A DNA stretch of 64,000 nt. Origin: NORP23 sp050302475 (GTDB lineage: Bacteria > Pseudomonadota > Alphaproteobacteria > Rhodobacterales > Rhodobacteraceae). Every line of letters begins with the position of its first letter. The stretch's first letter is position 1. Under the pieces are notes generated by a model. The model did not search any database and was not told the origin of the DNA. It saw nothing but the letters and a program-made list of their open reading frames with translations. The stretch covers positions 62,001 through 126,000 of the forward strand of contig JBNLBF010000005.1 of assembly GCA_050302475.1 (NCBI GenBank), in the 5' to 3' direction. This document shows positions 1 to 6,803 of the stretch, piece by piece. Position numbers and translations under genes: made by a program.

Positions 1-419
1 TCGTGGATCTGCTGGACGGTGGCGAAGGCTTCGTGAATGTCCTTGGTTAGGACAAGGTCGGCCCCCATGGCGCGACACGCAGCAATGCGAACGGGGTCGG
101 CATAGTCGGGCATGACCAGCTTGGCACTGACGCCTTCGGCATGGGCGGCCCAAGAGAGGGCCACGGCGTGGTTACCCGCCGAAACGCCGGTGACCCCGGC
201 GGCGCGCTCCTCCGGTGACAAGGCGTCGATGGCGAGCAGTTCGCCGCGGGCTTTGAACGATCCGGTCTGCTGGAACAGCTCCAGCTTGAGCGTGGCCTTT
301 GTGCCATCCGGCAGGAACGGCGTAATCCGGTCAGAAGTCAGACCTACTGTCGGTGTGTCCACAATCCGGCCTTTCAGGCGGACGGCGGCGGTTTCGATTT
401 CGGAGAGTGTCGGTCCCAT
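1..419 (-). CDS. PLP-dependent threonine/serine dehydratase family, partial
   Basis: This is the first 139 codons of a fold-type II pyridoxal-phosphate enzyme; the rest lies beyond the left edge. The motif QTGSFKARGE supplies the expected Schiff-base lysine (about residue 56), and SAGNHA is the phosphate/substrate loop. Family members deaminate threonine or serine to a 2-oxo acid and ammonia, or racemise serine. The visible part cannot separate biosynthetic IlvA from catabolic or racemase forms, so no symbol is given. The start is the ATG whose protein begins MGPTLSEIE. The neighbours, a membrane protein and a DMT exporter, lie upstream on the same strand. Confidence 0.85.
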   Translation of the reverse strand, partial: MGPTLSEIETAAVRLKGRIVDTPTVGLTSDRITPFLPDGTKATLKLELFQQTGSFKARGELLAIDALSPEERAAGVTGVSAGNHAVALSWAAHAEGVSAKLVMPDYADPVRIAACRAMGADLVLTKDIHEAFATVQQIH

Positions 420-486
420 GAGCGCCCTTTGTATTGATAGATTCACGGCAGGTGATCAGCCCAGTATCAAAACCTCAAGCAAGAAA

Positions 487-810
487 TTAAGGGTTATTCC
501 AACGGTAAACGATCAAGTCGATGAATCTGTATTTCTTTAAAGCAAATTCATACCAGAATACCATCGCTGCAAGAGTAGCAAATACAGAGAGAACCAATCG
601 CTGATACTTTCCGTCTTTGTAATGTGGTTCGAAAAAATCGATAATGATCTTAGAAAACAAGATAAAGACGAGAATGATCGTCATGGGCAGGAACATTAAA
701 GGGGACCGCGTGAAATACAAAGAGACCCAACATGCAGCATAAAGTACCAAAGACAGAGAAATGAGTATTATGGCGCTCGAATAGCTTTTTATTCTGAATT
801 CATTGTTCAA
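487..810 (-). CDS. Small AT-rich membrane protein, unknown function
   Basis: I do not recognise this 107-residue protein. It has two hydrophobic segments near the N-terminus (about residues 12-30 and 36-56) and a third at about 74-90, separated by a charged stretch containing EPHYKDGKYQR. It is clearly richer in A/T than the genes on both sides, so it may have been acquired. It starts 8 bases after the stop of the DMT transporter and could be co-transcribed with it. The hydrophobic pattern supports a real inner membrane protein, but the function is unknown. Confidence 0.55.
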   Translation of the reverse strand: MNNEFRIKSYSSAIILISLSLVLYAACWVSLYFTRSPLMFLPMTIILVFILFSKIIIDFFEPHYKDGKYQRLVLSVFATLAAMVFWYEFALKKYRFIDLIVYRWNNP

Positions 811-817
811 TGATTTA

Positions 818-1735
818 TCACCCCTGTGGTGTCATAACTTTACGTTGGCGATTGCGCTCCAGCCCCAGGCGGCGCTCGCGCCATATGATCAGCACCCCGG
901 CAGAAATCACGATCGTCGCGCCGATCAGGACGGTGGTGGTCGGAACCTCGGTGAAGAAAACATAGCCGATGACGAGGGCGAACAGCATCGACGTATAATC
1001 AAACGGCGCAACCACGCCCGCATCCGCGTGGCGGTAGCAACTGGTCAGCATGATCTGACCCAGCCCGCCGAAAATGCCGGAACCGATCAGGAACAGCACC
1101 TCTTGCCCTGTTGGTTTCACCCAGCCGGGGATAGTGAACAGCGACAGCGCCGCAGCTGTGCAGGAGAAATAGAAGACGATGGCCGAGGTCCGCTCGGTCT
1201 GAATCATCCGCCGTACGAAGGTCGAGGCCAGGGCTCCGCAGACGGCAGACCCCAGAACGACGAAAGCCCCCAGCGCCTCGGTCGTGTCAGCGCCGTGGCT
1301 GATGGTCGACAGGCGGGGGTAGAGGATGATCACCACACCGACCATTCCCAGTGCAACGGCGGACAGACGGACGAAACGCACCTGTTCGCCCAGAAACATG
1401 GCGGCAAAAATGACGGTCAGCAGTGGGGCGGCATAACCGATGGCCGTAACCTCGGGCAGGGGGAGGAGGCCGAGGCCCAGAAACCCAAGACCCATCGCCG
1501 AGGTGCCGATCAGACCGCGCCAGACATGGGCCAGCGGGTTCGATGTGGTCAGCCCGGTTTTCAGCTCGCGTGTCCAGATCAGCCAGATCAGGATCACCGG
1601 GATCGCGAAGAAGGAGCGGAAGAAAACGGCCTCGCCGGCGGGAACATGGTCGCGGGTCGCTTTAATCAGCGCACCCATCACCGAAAAGAAGGTGACCGAC
1701 AATACTTTGTAAGTGATACCGCGGAGGGGATTCAT
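818..1735 (-). CDS. DMT-superfamily (EamA) transporter
   Basis: This is a polytopic inner membrane protein of about 305 residues with roughly ten hydrophobic segments, arranged as two EamA-type halves. It has the typical opening (ITYKVLSVTFFSVMGALIKA) and a basic C-terminal tail (WRERRLGLERNRQRK). Relatives export metabolites such as amino acids or drugs; the substrate cannot be read from the sequence. I chose the ATG giving MNPLRGITYK; another ATG lies 12 codons upstream, but its extension is polar and unlike the family. Confidence 0.85.
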   Translation of the reverse strand: MNPLRGITYKVLSVTFFSVMGALIKATRDHVPAGEAVFFRSFFAIPVILIWLIWTRELKTGLTTSNPLAHVWRGLIGTSAMGLGFLGLGLLPLPEVTAIGYAAPLLTVIFAAMFLGEQVRFVRLSAVALGMVGVVIILYPRLSTISHGADTTEALGAFVVLGSAVCGALASTFVRRMIQTERTSAIVFYFSCTAAALSLFTIPGWVKPTGQEVLFLIGSGIFGGLGQIMLTSCYRHADAGVVAPFDYTSMLFALVIGYVFFTEVPTTTVLIGATIVISAGVLIIWRERRLGLERNRQRKVMTPQG

Positions 1736-1802
1736 GGCTGGCCTGTTTATACGGGATTTCCGCCCGGCCAACCTTGCGTTATTTCAAACCGGATGCAACC
1801 GG

Positions 1803-2678
1803 TTATTGGGTGTAAAGATCCGTCGCCTCGGACGTGGTTCTCAGCACAGCTTCCATGGCCAGCGAGAACATGTAAAGGCTATCGCGGTCAGGAATGTTGC
1901 CGGCTGCGGATTGGTCCGCGATGGGCTTCAGGGTTTCCCAGATCGCTTTCACTTCGATCAGTTTGTCCCGGATTTCCTGCGTAGGCGGCGGAATAACCCC
2001 AGCTGCCGGGAAACCATCGATCAGCGCGTTCAGCGAAGCATCGAACAGACCCAAGGTCTGCTGGATGTTTTGGGATTGGTTGCCCAGCATATGCATCAGG
2101 CACATTTCCTTAACCAGCTGCTGTGACAGCATCGCCTGGCGGGACGCGATATCAAGCGTCAGGGACAGGCCAAGATTCTGGGATGCCAGCGTTTCCTGAT
2201 AGACGTCGCCCAGTGTTTTGATCGTTTCGTTCAGATACCCGTTCAACTCCGCAGAGAGATTGTCGAGGTTGATCAGTTCCAACTGGTTGATGTCACCGGT
2301 ATTGCCTAATGTATCGACGACCGGAGAAAATCGTTTCAAGGTATCCTCAACTGCAAGCAGGTAAGCGGTGGACGCCTCGTCGGTAATGGCAACAACATTA
2401 AGTTGGCGGGATCCATTCAGCAGCCCATAGTGAGCAACCTTAAAATCACTGTGCGCCTGTCGCAGGTCCGAGAAATTCGCAGCAAAGTTAACTTGCGCGG
2501 CTGTAAGACACGCAGACTTCACGACGCGCTGAGACAGAACACGTTGCCGTGCTGTCACGTCAATCAGCTGAGTCGCCTGCGAAAAACCAATTGCCGTTTG
2601 GGCGATGCCGCCGCTTGACGTTGCAAATCCTGCGACCGTGGCAACTGCACAGAACAGACCTGTTTTCACCCAACGCAT
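1803..2678 (-). CDS. Exported PilJ-type (type IV pili MCP N-terminal) domain protein
   Basis: This 291-residue protein has a signal peptide (MRWVKTGLFCAVATVAGFAT, cleavage probably near residue 27). It then carries two copies of a helical motif: RQRVLSQRVVKSAC at about 44-57 and RQAMLSQQLVKEMC at about 180-193. R-Q-x-x-L-S-Q repeats of this kind mark the PilJ / NIT-like four-helix sensor domain of chemotaxis transducers. No membrane anchor, HAMP or signalling domain follows, so it looks like a free periplasmic protein. It may bind a ligand and present it to a partner. It is separated from secE by a long AT-rich spacer. Confidence 0.7.
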   Translation of the reverse strand: MRWVKTGLFCAVATVAGFATSSGGIAQTAIGFSQATQLIDVTARQRVLSQRVVKSACLTAAQVNFAANFSDLRQAHSDFKVAHYGLLNGSRQLNVVAITDEASTAYLLAVEDTLKRFSPVVDTLGNTGDINQLELINLDNLSAELNGYLNETIKTLGDVYQETLASQNLGLSLTLDIASRQAMLSQQLVKEMCLMHMLGNQSQNIQQTLGLFDASLNALIDGFPAAGVIPPPTQEIRDKLIEVKAIWETLKPIADQSAAGNIPDRDSLYMFSLAMEAVLRTTSEATDLYTQ

Positions 2679-3166
2679 AATTTACTCCTCCAACGATACA
2701 TATTACGATGTTTACTAGCCAGTGAGGTCACCTAACGCGTCAATAATGGCAAATATTTGACCAGTCTGTGCCTTAATTGCACTAAATTTGAATGCCGCAG
2801 CGTCAGGTCCTCGTCGAGACCAGAACTTAAATTCCCTCATGTTTCCACAGTATTAATAGTATATCCGAAACAAAATTAACAGGATTTTTAGCCAATTGGT
2901 AAATTTGTAAAGAATGTTACAGACGCTTGTAGGATTTCCGGTGAGTATTTGGCAACAGGTATCTGCCGAGCTTTTGTCGTAATTACGTCTGGGTGTCCAA
3001 TTACGCGCATTGGCGCACTTTTATTCAAAATTCGGAATACGATATTTTCCTTCAAACCGGGATAAACGCCTTTCCGATCCACTCATCGCGGTGGCAATTG
3101 CTCTTGAACTTGATCGGCAGAACCCGTATGTGACCCGTCGATCAATGCATTTGCAGGAGAAACCCA
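2679..3166. other. AT-rich intergenic region before secE
   Basis: This 488-base spacer separates the PilJ-type gene from secE. It is noticeably A/T-rich up to about 3060. I see no tRNA fold, including no tRNA-Trp of the kind that often precedes secE in bacteria, and no convincing coding frame: the short open frames have no family features. A possible secE promoter lies at its right end. Confidence 0.5.
3104..3132 (+). promoter_or_regulatory. Possible secE promoter
   Basis: TTGAAC and TATGTG are separated by 17 bases, about 35 bases upstream of the secE start. The match to a housekeeping promoter is only moderate, and this is a prediction from spacing and sequence. Confidence 0.35.
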
Positions 3167-3364
3167 ATGGCGAAAGCCAATCCGTTCCAGTTCGTTCAAC
3201 AGGTTCGCGCCGAAGTCTCTAAGGTCGTTTGGCCGTCGCGACGTGAAACCGTGCTGACGACGGTTATGGTATTCATCATGGCTGCGCTGGCTGCGCTTTT
3301 CTTCTTTTTCACGGACCAGATTATCCAGTTCGCGCTGGAGCTAATCCTCCGCTTCGCCTCTTGA
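3167..3364 (+). CDS. secE: Preprotein translocase subunit SecE
   Basis: This 65-residue short-form SecE is the small essential clamp of the SecYEG channel in the inner membrane. The amphipathic helix with conserved EVSKVVWPSRRET is followed by one transmembrane helix (about 29-55), as in most bacteria outside the gamma group. The start follows an AGGAGA ribosome-binding site. nusG lies about 125 bases downstream, the classic secE-nusG order. SecY, its partner, is encoded at the far end of the ribosomal blocks in this window. Confidence 0.97.
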   Translation: MAKANPFQFVQQVRAEVSKVVWPSRRETVLTTVMVFIMAALAALFFFFTDQIIQFALELILRFAS

Positions 3365-3489
3365 TCCGTCAGGGGACGCGCGGTATAGCGCGGCCCAAAC
3401 CCGCTACCGGGCGCGCTGCGATTCGACTGCGCGCTCTGTTTTATTTTGAATTCCCGCGCTCAGGCGCGATGACCTAAGGACCGGAAATT

Positions 3490-4023
3490 ATGGCTAAACG
3501 CTGGTATTCTGTGAGCGTTCTCTCGAACTCCGAGAAGAAAGTCGCTGAATCGATCCGCGAGGCTGCGGTCCAGAATGGTCTTGAGGACGAAATCGAAGAA
3601 GTGCTGGTTCCGACCGAGCAGGTTATCGAAGTCCGCAAGGGTAAGAAGGTTGAAGTCGAGAAACGTTTCATGCCCGGCTATGTGCTGGTGAAAATGGAAA
3701 TGACCGACAAAGGGTATCACATGATTATGGATACCAACCGCGTCATGGGGTTCCTTGGCCCGCAGGGTCGCCCGGCACCCTTGCGCGAAAAAGAAGTCGC
3801 CGCGCTTCTGAACCAGGTCGAAGAGGGCGCAGAGAAGCCGCGCTCCACCATCGTGTTCGAAGTCGGCGAAGAAGTGGATGTGACCGATGGTCCGTTCGAA
3901 GGATTCTCGGGATCGGTTGAAGATGTGGATCATGACAATGCCCGTCTGAAAGTGACCGTCTCGATCTTTGGCCGCGCAACGCCGGTCGAACTGGAATACA
4001 CGCAGGTTCATAAACGGACCTGA
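3490..4023 (+). CDS. nusG: Transcription antitermination factor NusG
   Basis: This 177-residue protein has an N-terminal NGN domain (KRWYSVSVLSNSEKKVAESI onward, FMPGYVLV) that binds the RNA polymerase clamp, and a C-terminal KOW domain (VTDGPFEGFSGSVEDVD) that contacts NusE/S10 or Rho. NusG tunes elongation, Rho termination and transcription-translation coupling. The length is normal for the family. It precedes rplK by about 100 bases that hold a candidate L1-binding RNA structure. Confidence 0.97.
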   Translation: MAKRWYSVSVLSNSEKKVAESIREAAVQNGLEDEIEEVLVPTEQVIEVRKGKKVEVEKRFMPGYVLVKMEMTDKGYHMIMDTNRVMGFLGPQGRPAPLREKEVAALLNQVEEGAEKPRSTIVFEVGEEVDVTDGPFEGFSGSVEDVDHDNARLKVTVSIFGRATPVELEYTQVHKRT

Positions 4024-4031
4024 GTGCTCAC

Positions 4032-4070
4032 CGTGGGAGGCGAGGGTGTGCGCACCCGGACCGAACCACT
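4032..4070 (+). promoter_or_regulatory. Candidate L1-binding mRNA structure before rplK
   Basis: Between nusG and rplK, GTGG (4033-4036) can pair with CCAC (4066-4069). Inside is a hairpin GGGTG-TGCG-CACCC (4044-4057), separated from the outer arms by an asymmetric internal loop. Two short stems around an asymmetric loop are the shape recognised by L1 in 23S rRNA and in its own mRNA. The position just ahead of rplK-rplA fits L1 feedback on translation. The role is inferred. Confidence 0.45.
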
Positions 4071-4126
4071 AAACCAAATGTCTGCGGGGACGCATCCCCA
4101 AGGACGGTGATAAAAGGAGAAGCCCA

Positions 4127-4555
4127 ATGGCCAAAAAGGTCGCTGGCACCATGAAACTGCAGATTCCTGCAGGTAAAGCCAACCCATCCCCGCCGGTAGG
4201 ACCGGCCCTCGGTCAGCGCGGGATCAACATCATGGAATTCTGCAAGGCGTTCAACGCCAAGACGCAGGAGATGGAACCCGGTGCCCCGTGCCCGACAATC
4301 ATCACCTATTATGTCGACAAATCGTTCACGATGGACATCAAGACGCCACCGGCCTCTTACTTTCTGAAGAAAGCCGCGAAGGTGAATTCCGGTGCAAACA
4401 ACCCGGGTCGCGAAACCGTTGCATCGGTGACCGCGAAACAGGTTCGTGAAATCGCCGAAGCCAAAATGGTTGACCTGTCGGCAAACGACGTCGAAGCCGC
4501 GATGCAGATCATCATGGGCTCCGCACGTTCGATGGGTATCGAGGTGAAAGGGTAA
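4127..4555 (+). CDS. rplK: 50S ribosomal protein L11
   Basis: This 142-residue L11 belongs to the GTPase-associated centre of the large subunit and binds the 23S thiostrepton loop. It shows the proline-rich NPSPPVGPALGQRGINIMEF segment of the N-terminal domain and an ordinary C-terminal RNA-binding domain ending in SARSMGIEVKG. A strong AAGGAGA site precedes the ATG. Only 3 bases separate its stop from the rplA start, so the two are probably translationally coupled. Confidence 0.98.
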   Translation: MAKKVAGTMKLQIPAGKANPSPPVGPALGQRGINIMEFCKAFNAKTQEMEPGAPCPTIITYYVDKSFTMDIKTPPASYFLKKAAKVNSGANNPGRETVASVTAKQVREIAEAKMVDLSANDVEAAMQIIMGSARSMGIEVKG

Positions 4556-4558
4556 GTC

Positions 4559-5257
4559 ATGGCAAAAGTCGGAAAACGTTTCGCTGCGGCGAAAGAGGCT
4601 TTCAACGATCAGTCCAACGTGACAGTCGAAGAAGCTGTGAAACTGGTTAAGGCAAAAGCCAACGCCAAGTTTGATGAAACTGTGGACATTGCGTTCAACC
4701 TCGGCGTTGATCCGCGTCACGCTGACCAGATGGTCCGTGGCACGGTTTCGCTACCGTCGGGCACAGGTAAAACCATGCGCGTAGCTGTTTTCGCCCGTGG
4801 CGACAAAGCTGACGAAGCAACAGCTGCCGGTGCGGATATCGTGGGCGCAGAAGACCTGATGGAAACCATTCAGGGCGGCACCATCGAATTTGATCGCTGC
4901 ATTGCCACCCCGGACATGATGCCCATCGTTGGTCGTCTGGGTAAGGTTCTTGGCCCGCGCAACCTGATGCCGAACCCGCGTGTCGGGACCGTGACCACCG
5001 ACGTCAAGGAAGCTGTCGAAGCGGCCAAAGGCGGCGAGGTACAGTTCCGTGCGGAAAAAGCTGGTGTGGTTCACGCTGGTATCGGCAAAGCCTCTTTCAC
5101 CGAGGATCAGCTGGTTGCCAATGTCAAAGCCATCGTTGATGCGATCAATCGGGCGAAACCCGCTGGCGCCAAAGGCACGTATCTCAAGAAAATCTCGTTG
5201 AGCTCCACCATGGGCCCCGGGGTTTCCATTGACGTCGCCTCGGCTGTCGCTGGCTAA
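4559..5257 (+). CDS. rplA: 50S ribosomal protein L1
   Basis: This 232-residue L1 forms the mobile L1 stalk that helps deacylated tRNA leave the E site. It contains the conserved PRNLMPNPRVGTV segment and the GKASFTEDQLVAN region typical of bacterial L1. L1 usually represses rplK-rplA translation by binding their mRNA, and a suitable structure lies upstream of rplK. A strong hairpin terminator starts 9 bases after the stop. Confidence 0.98.
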   Translation: MAKVGKRFAAAKEAFNDQSNVTVEEAVKLVKAKANAKFDETVDIAFNLGVDPRHADQMVRGTVSLPSGTGKTMRVAVFARGDKADEATAAGADIVGAEDLMETIQGGTIEFDRCIATPDMMPIVGRLGKVLGPRNLMPNPRVGTVTTDVKEAVEAAKGGEVQFRAEKAGVVHAGIGKASFTEDQLVANVKAIVDAINRAKPAGAKGTYLKKISLSSTMGPGVSIDVASAVAG

Positions 5258-5265
5258 CAAAATTT

Positions 5266-5293
5266 CGCCCTCGGCAAGCTGTCGGGGGCGTTT
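5266..5293 (+). terminator. Intrinsic terminator after rplA
   Basis: An 11-pair stem (5266-5276 with 5280-5290, including two G-T pairs) encloses a 3-base loop and is followed by TTTATT. It should end or attenuate transcription from the rplKA unit. Confidence 0.75.
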
Positions 5294-5326
5294 ATTCCAT
5301 TTCCCGAGAATATCCGGGATTTGGTC

Positions 5327-5355
5327 TTGGCATTTCGGTCCCGACACAATATGAG
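5327..5355 (+). promoter_or_regulatory. Possible rplJ promoter overlapping an inverted repeat
   Basis: TTGGCA and TATGAG are 17 bases apart between the rplA terminator and the rplJ leader. The site overlaps the left arm of a long interrupted inverted repeat: GGCATTTCG plus TCCCGACAC at 5329-5347, against GTGTCGGGA at 5373-5381 and CGAAATGCC at 5392-5400. If transcription enters from upstream, the repeat would form a long RNA hairpin. Confidence 0.4.
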
Positions 5356-5404
5356 CACCTCTCGTGTTTTGCGTGTCGGGAAATTGATTCGCGAAATGCC
5401 TCTG

Positions 5405-5590
5405 CTGTCCGAGACGGTGGGTGGTCGTCAGACCATAATTCCTGCCTGAGATAGGGAAACGATCAGATTGAACGTGAGCTTCGGCTCTCGGGCGTATTTG
5501 GCGGGAACCCGGACAGGATCCGAACGTCGGGGTCCTAAGCCCCGGCAAATATGAGCCGGAAGGGGAAACCTTTCCATAAACTGGAGCAAT
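5405..5590 (+). ncRNA. Ribosomal protein L10 leader
   Basis: The 5' region of rplJ begins with CTGTCCGAGACGG and contains several GC-rich arms (around 5480-5500 and 5525-5550), resembling the L10 leader of proteobacterial rplJL operons. In that family the L10-L12 complex binds the leader and represses translation of its own mRNA. The call rests on position and recalled leader motifs; a covariance-model search would settle it. Confidence 0.55.
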
Positions 5591-5593
5591 ATT

Positions 5594-6109
5594 GTGGATA
5601 GAGCCCAAAAAGAAGCAGTGGTCGCAGAACTTGACCAAATCTTCACGGACTCTGGTGTCGTCGTGGTAGCCCACTACGAAGGCCTCACAGTTGCAGAGAT
5701 GACGGACCTTCGTCACCGTGTCGCACAGGCCGGTGGTGGTGTTCGCGTCGCCAAAAACAGGCTCGCCAAAATCGCCCTTGAGGGTAAGACATCCGCAGCG
5801 ATGGGTGACTTGCTCACAGGTATGACAGTCTTCGCATATTCCGAAGACCCCGTTGCATCGGCGAAAGCCATGCAGGAATTTTCCAAGGAGAACGAGAAGC
5901 TCGTCATCCTTGGCGGGGCTATGGGTGACGAAGTGCTTGATCCGGCTGGTGTTAAGAACGTGGCATCTATGCCGTCGCGCGAGGAGCTTATTGCCTCCAT
6001 CGTTGCGGCGCTTGGTGCGCCGGCTTCGAACATCGCTGGAGCGATTGGTGCGCCTGCTTCGAACATCGCGGGAATTCTCGCGACGCTGGAAGAGAAGGCG
6101 GCTGCATAA
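5594..6109 (+). CDS. rplJ: 50S ribosomal protein L10 with duplicated C-terminal segment
   Basis: This 171-residue L10 anchors L7/L12 dimers to form the stalk that recruits translation factors. The start is a GTG preceded by GGAG, with MDRAQKEAVVAEL following. The C-terminus contains two adjacent 11-residue copies of GAPASNIAG-type sequence (residues 141-151 and 152-162), encoded by a 33-base tandem repeat. This helix is where L12 dimers dock in known structures, so the duplication may set the number of dimers bound. rplL follows after 77 bases. Confidence 0.97.
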   Translation: MDRAQKEAVVAELDQIFTDSGVVVVAHYEGLTVAEMTDLRHRVAQAGGGVRVAKNRLAKIALEGKTSAAMGDLLTGMTVFAYSEDPVASAKAMQEFSKENEKLVILGGAMGDEVLDPAGVKNVASMPSREELIASIVAALGAPASNIAGAIGAPASNIAGILATLEEKAAA

Positions 6110-6186
6110 GTCTATTTGTAATTGTGAAGCCGGATAGGGCGAAACGCTCACCGGAACACATCGAAACTGAAACGGAAAAGTGAAAA

Positions 6187-6570
6187 ATGGCTGATCTGAA
6201 AAAACTTGCAGAAGAGATTGTTGGTCTGACCCTTCTCGAAGCTGCTGAACTGAAAAACATCCTGAAAGACGAGTATGGCATCGAGCCTGCTGCTGGTGGC
6301 GCTGTCATGGTTGCCGGTGCAGCTGGTGGTGACGCTGGTGGCGCTGCTGCCGAGGAAAAAGACGAATTCGACGTTATCCTCGTATCTGCAGGCGACAAGA
6401 AAATTGGCGTTATCAAAGAAGTCCGCGGCATCACCGGCCTGGGCCTGAAAGAAGCCAAAGACCTCGTCGAAGCTGGCGGCAAAGCTGTCAAAGAAGGCGT
6501 CAACAAAGCCGAAGCAGAAGAGCTGAAAAAGCAGCTTGAAGAAGCTGGTGCAACTGTTGAGCTGAAGTAA
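6187..6570 (+). CDS. rplL: 50S ribosomal protein L7/L12
   Basis: This 127-residue stalk protein has an N-terminal dimerisation domain (MADLKKLAEEIVGLTLLEAAELKNIL). An Ala/Gly-rich hinge (about 38-55) leads to the C-terminal factor-binding domain with KIGVIKEVRGITGLGLKEAK. Dimers bind the C-terminal helix of L10 and recruit EF-Tu and EF-G. Several hairpins lie between this gene and rpoB and probably set the ratio of L12 to RNA polymerase. Confidence 0.98.
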   Translation: MADLKKLAEEIVGLTLLEAAELKNILKDEYGIEPAAGGAVMVAGAAGGDAGGAAAEEKDEFDVILVSAGDKKIGVIKEVRGITGLGLKEAKDLVEAGGKAVKEGVNKAEAEELKKQLEEAGATVELK

Positions 6571-6575
6571 TTCAG

Positions 6576-6635
6576 CGCGGGTTCGCCCGCGACCATAATT
6601 TAAGGCTGGATCCGCGAAATGCGGGTCCGGCTTCT
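6576..6635 (+). terminator. Tandem hairpins after rplL (attenuator)
   Basis: The first hairpin is CGCGGG-TTCG-CCCGCG (6576-6591). The second is an 11-pair stem (6605-6615 with 6621-6631, two G-T pairs, loop GAAAT) followed by TTCTTG. The T tract is weak, which suits partial termination with read-through into rpoB. Confidence 0.6.
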
Positions 6636-6646
6636 TGCGTCTCTCT

Positions 6647-6671
6647 GGAGGCCCCTTATGTAGGGACCTCC
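6647..6671 (+). promoter_or_regulatory. Hairpin in the rplL-rpoB spacer
   Basis: GGAGG and CCC on the left arm pair with GGG and CCTCC on the right, leaving one C-A mismatch and a 7-base loop. It lies about 130 bases before rpoB. In enterobacteria this spacer carries a processing site and attenuator; a comparable role here is inferred from position only. Confidence 0.4.
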
Positions 6672-6803
6672 TGGAAGGTGCAAAATACCACCGGAAAGCA
6701 GGAAGTGGGATTTCTGCAAGCATGGGTGGAATTTGAACCGCAAGGCATTGCACAGGCGTTTCCCAGCCGCCTGTCAGCGCGTTGAAACAAGGTGAAAGAG
6801 AGC

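Noticed and set aside
803..1984. Long plus-strand frame of 393 codons
   Set aside because: It lies opposite the DMT transporter gene, is rich in Gln/Gly/Arg/Asp as antisense frames of GC-rich genes are, and has no family features.
2888..3082. 64-codon minus-strand frame in the spacer before secE
   Set aside because: It has no ribosome-binding site, no recognisable motif and lies in AT-rich intergenic DNA.
2679..3166. tRNA-Trp gene ahead of secE
   Set aside because: This position often carries it in bacteria, but no cloverleaf or matching T-arm sequence is visible.
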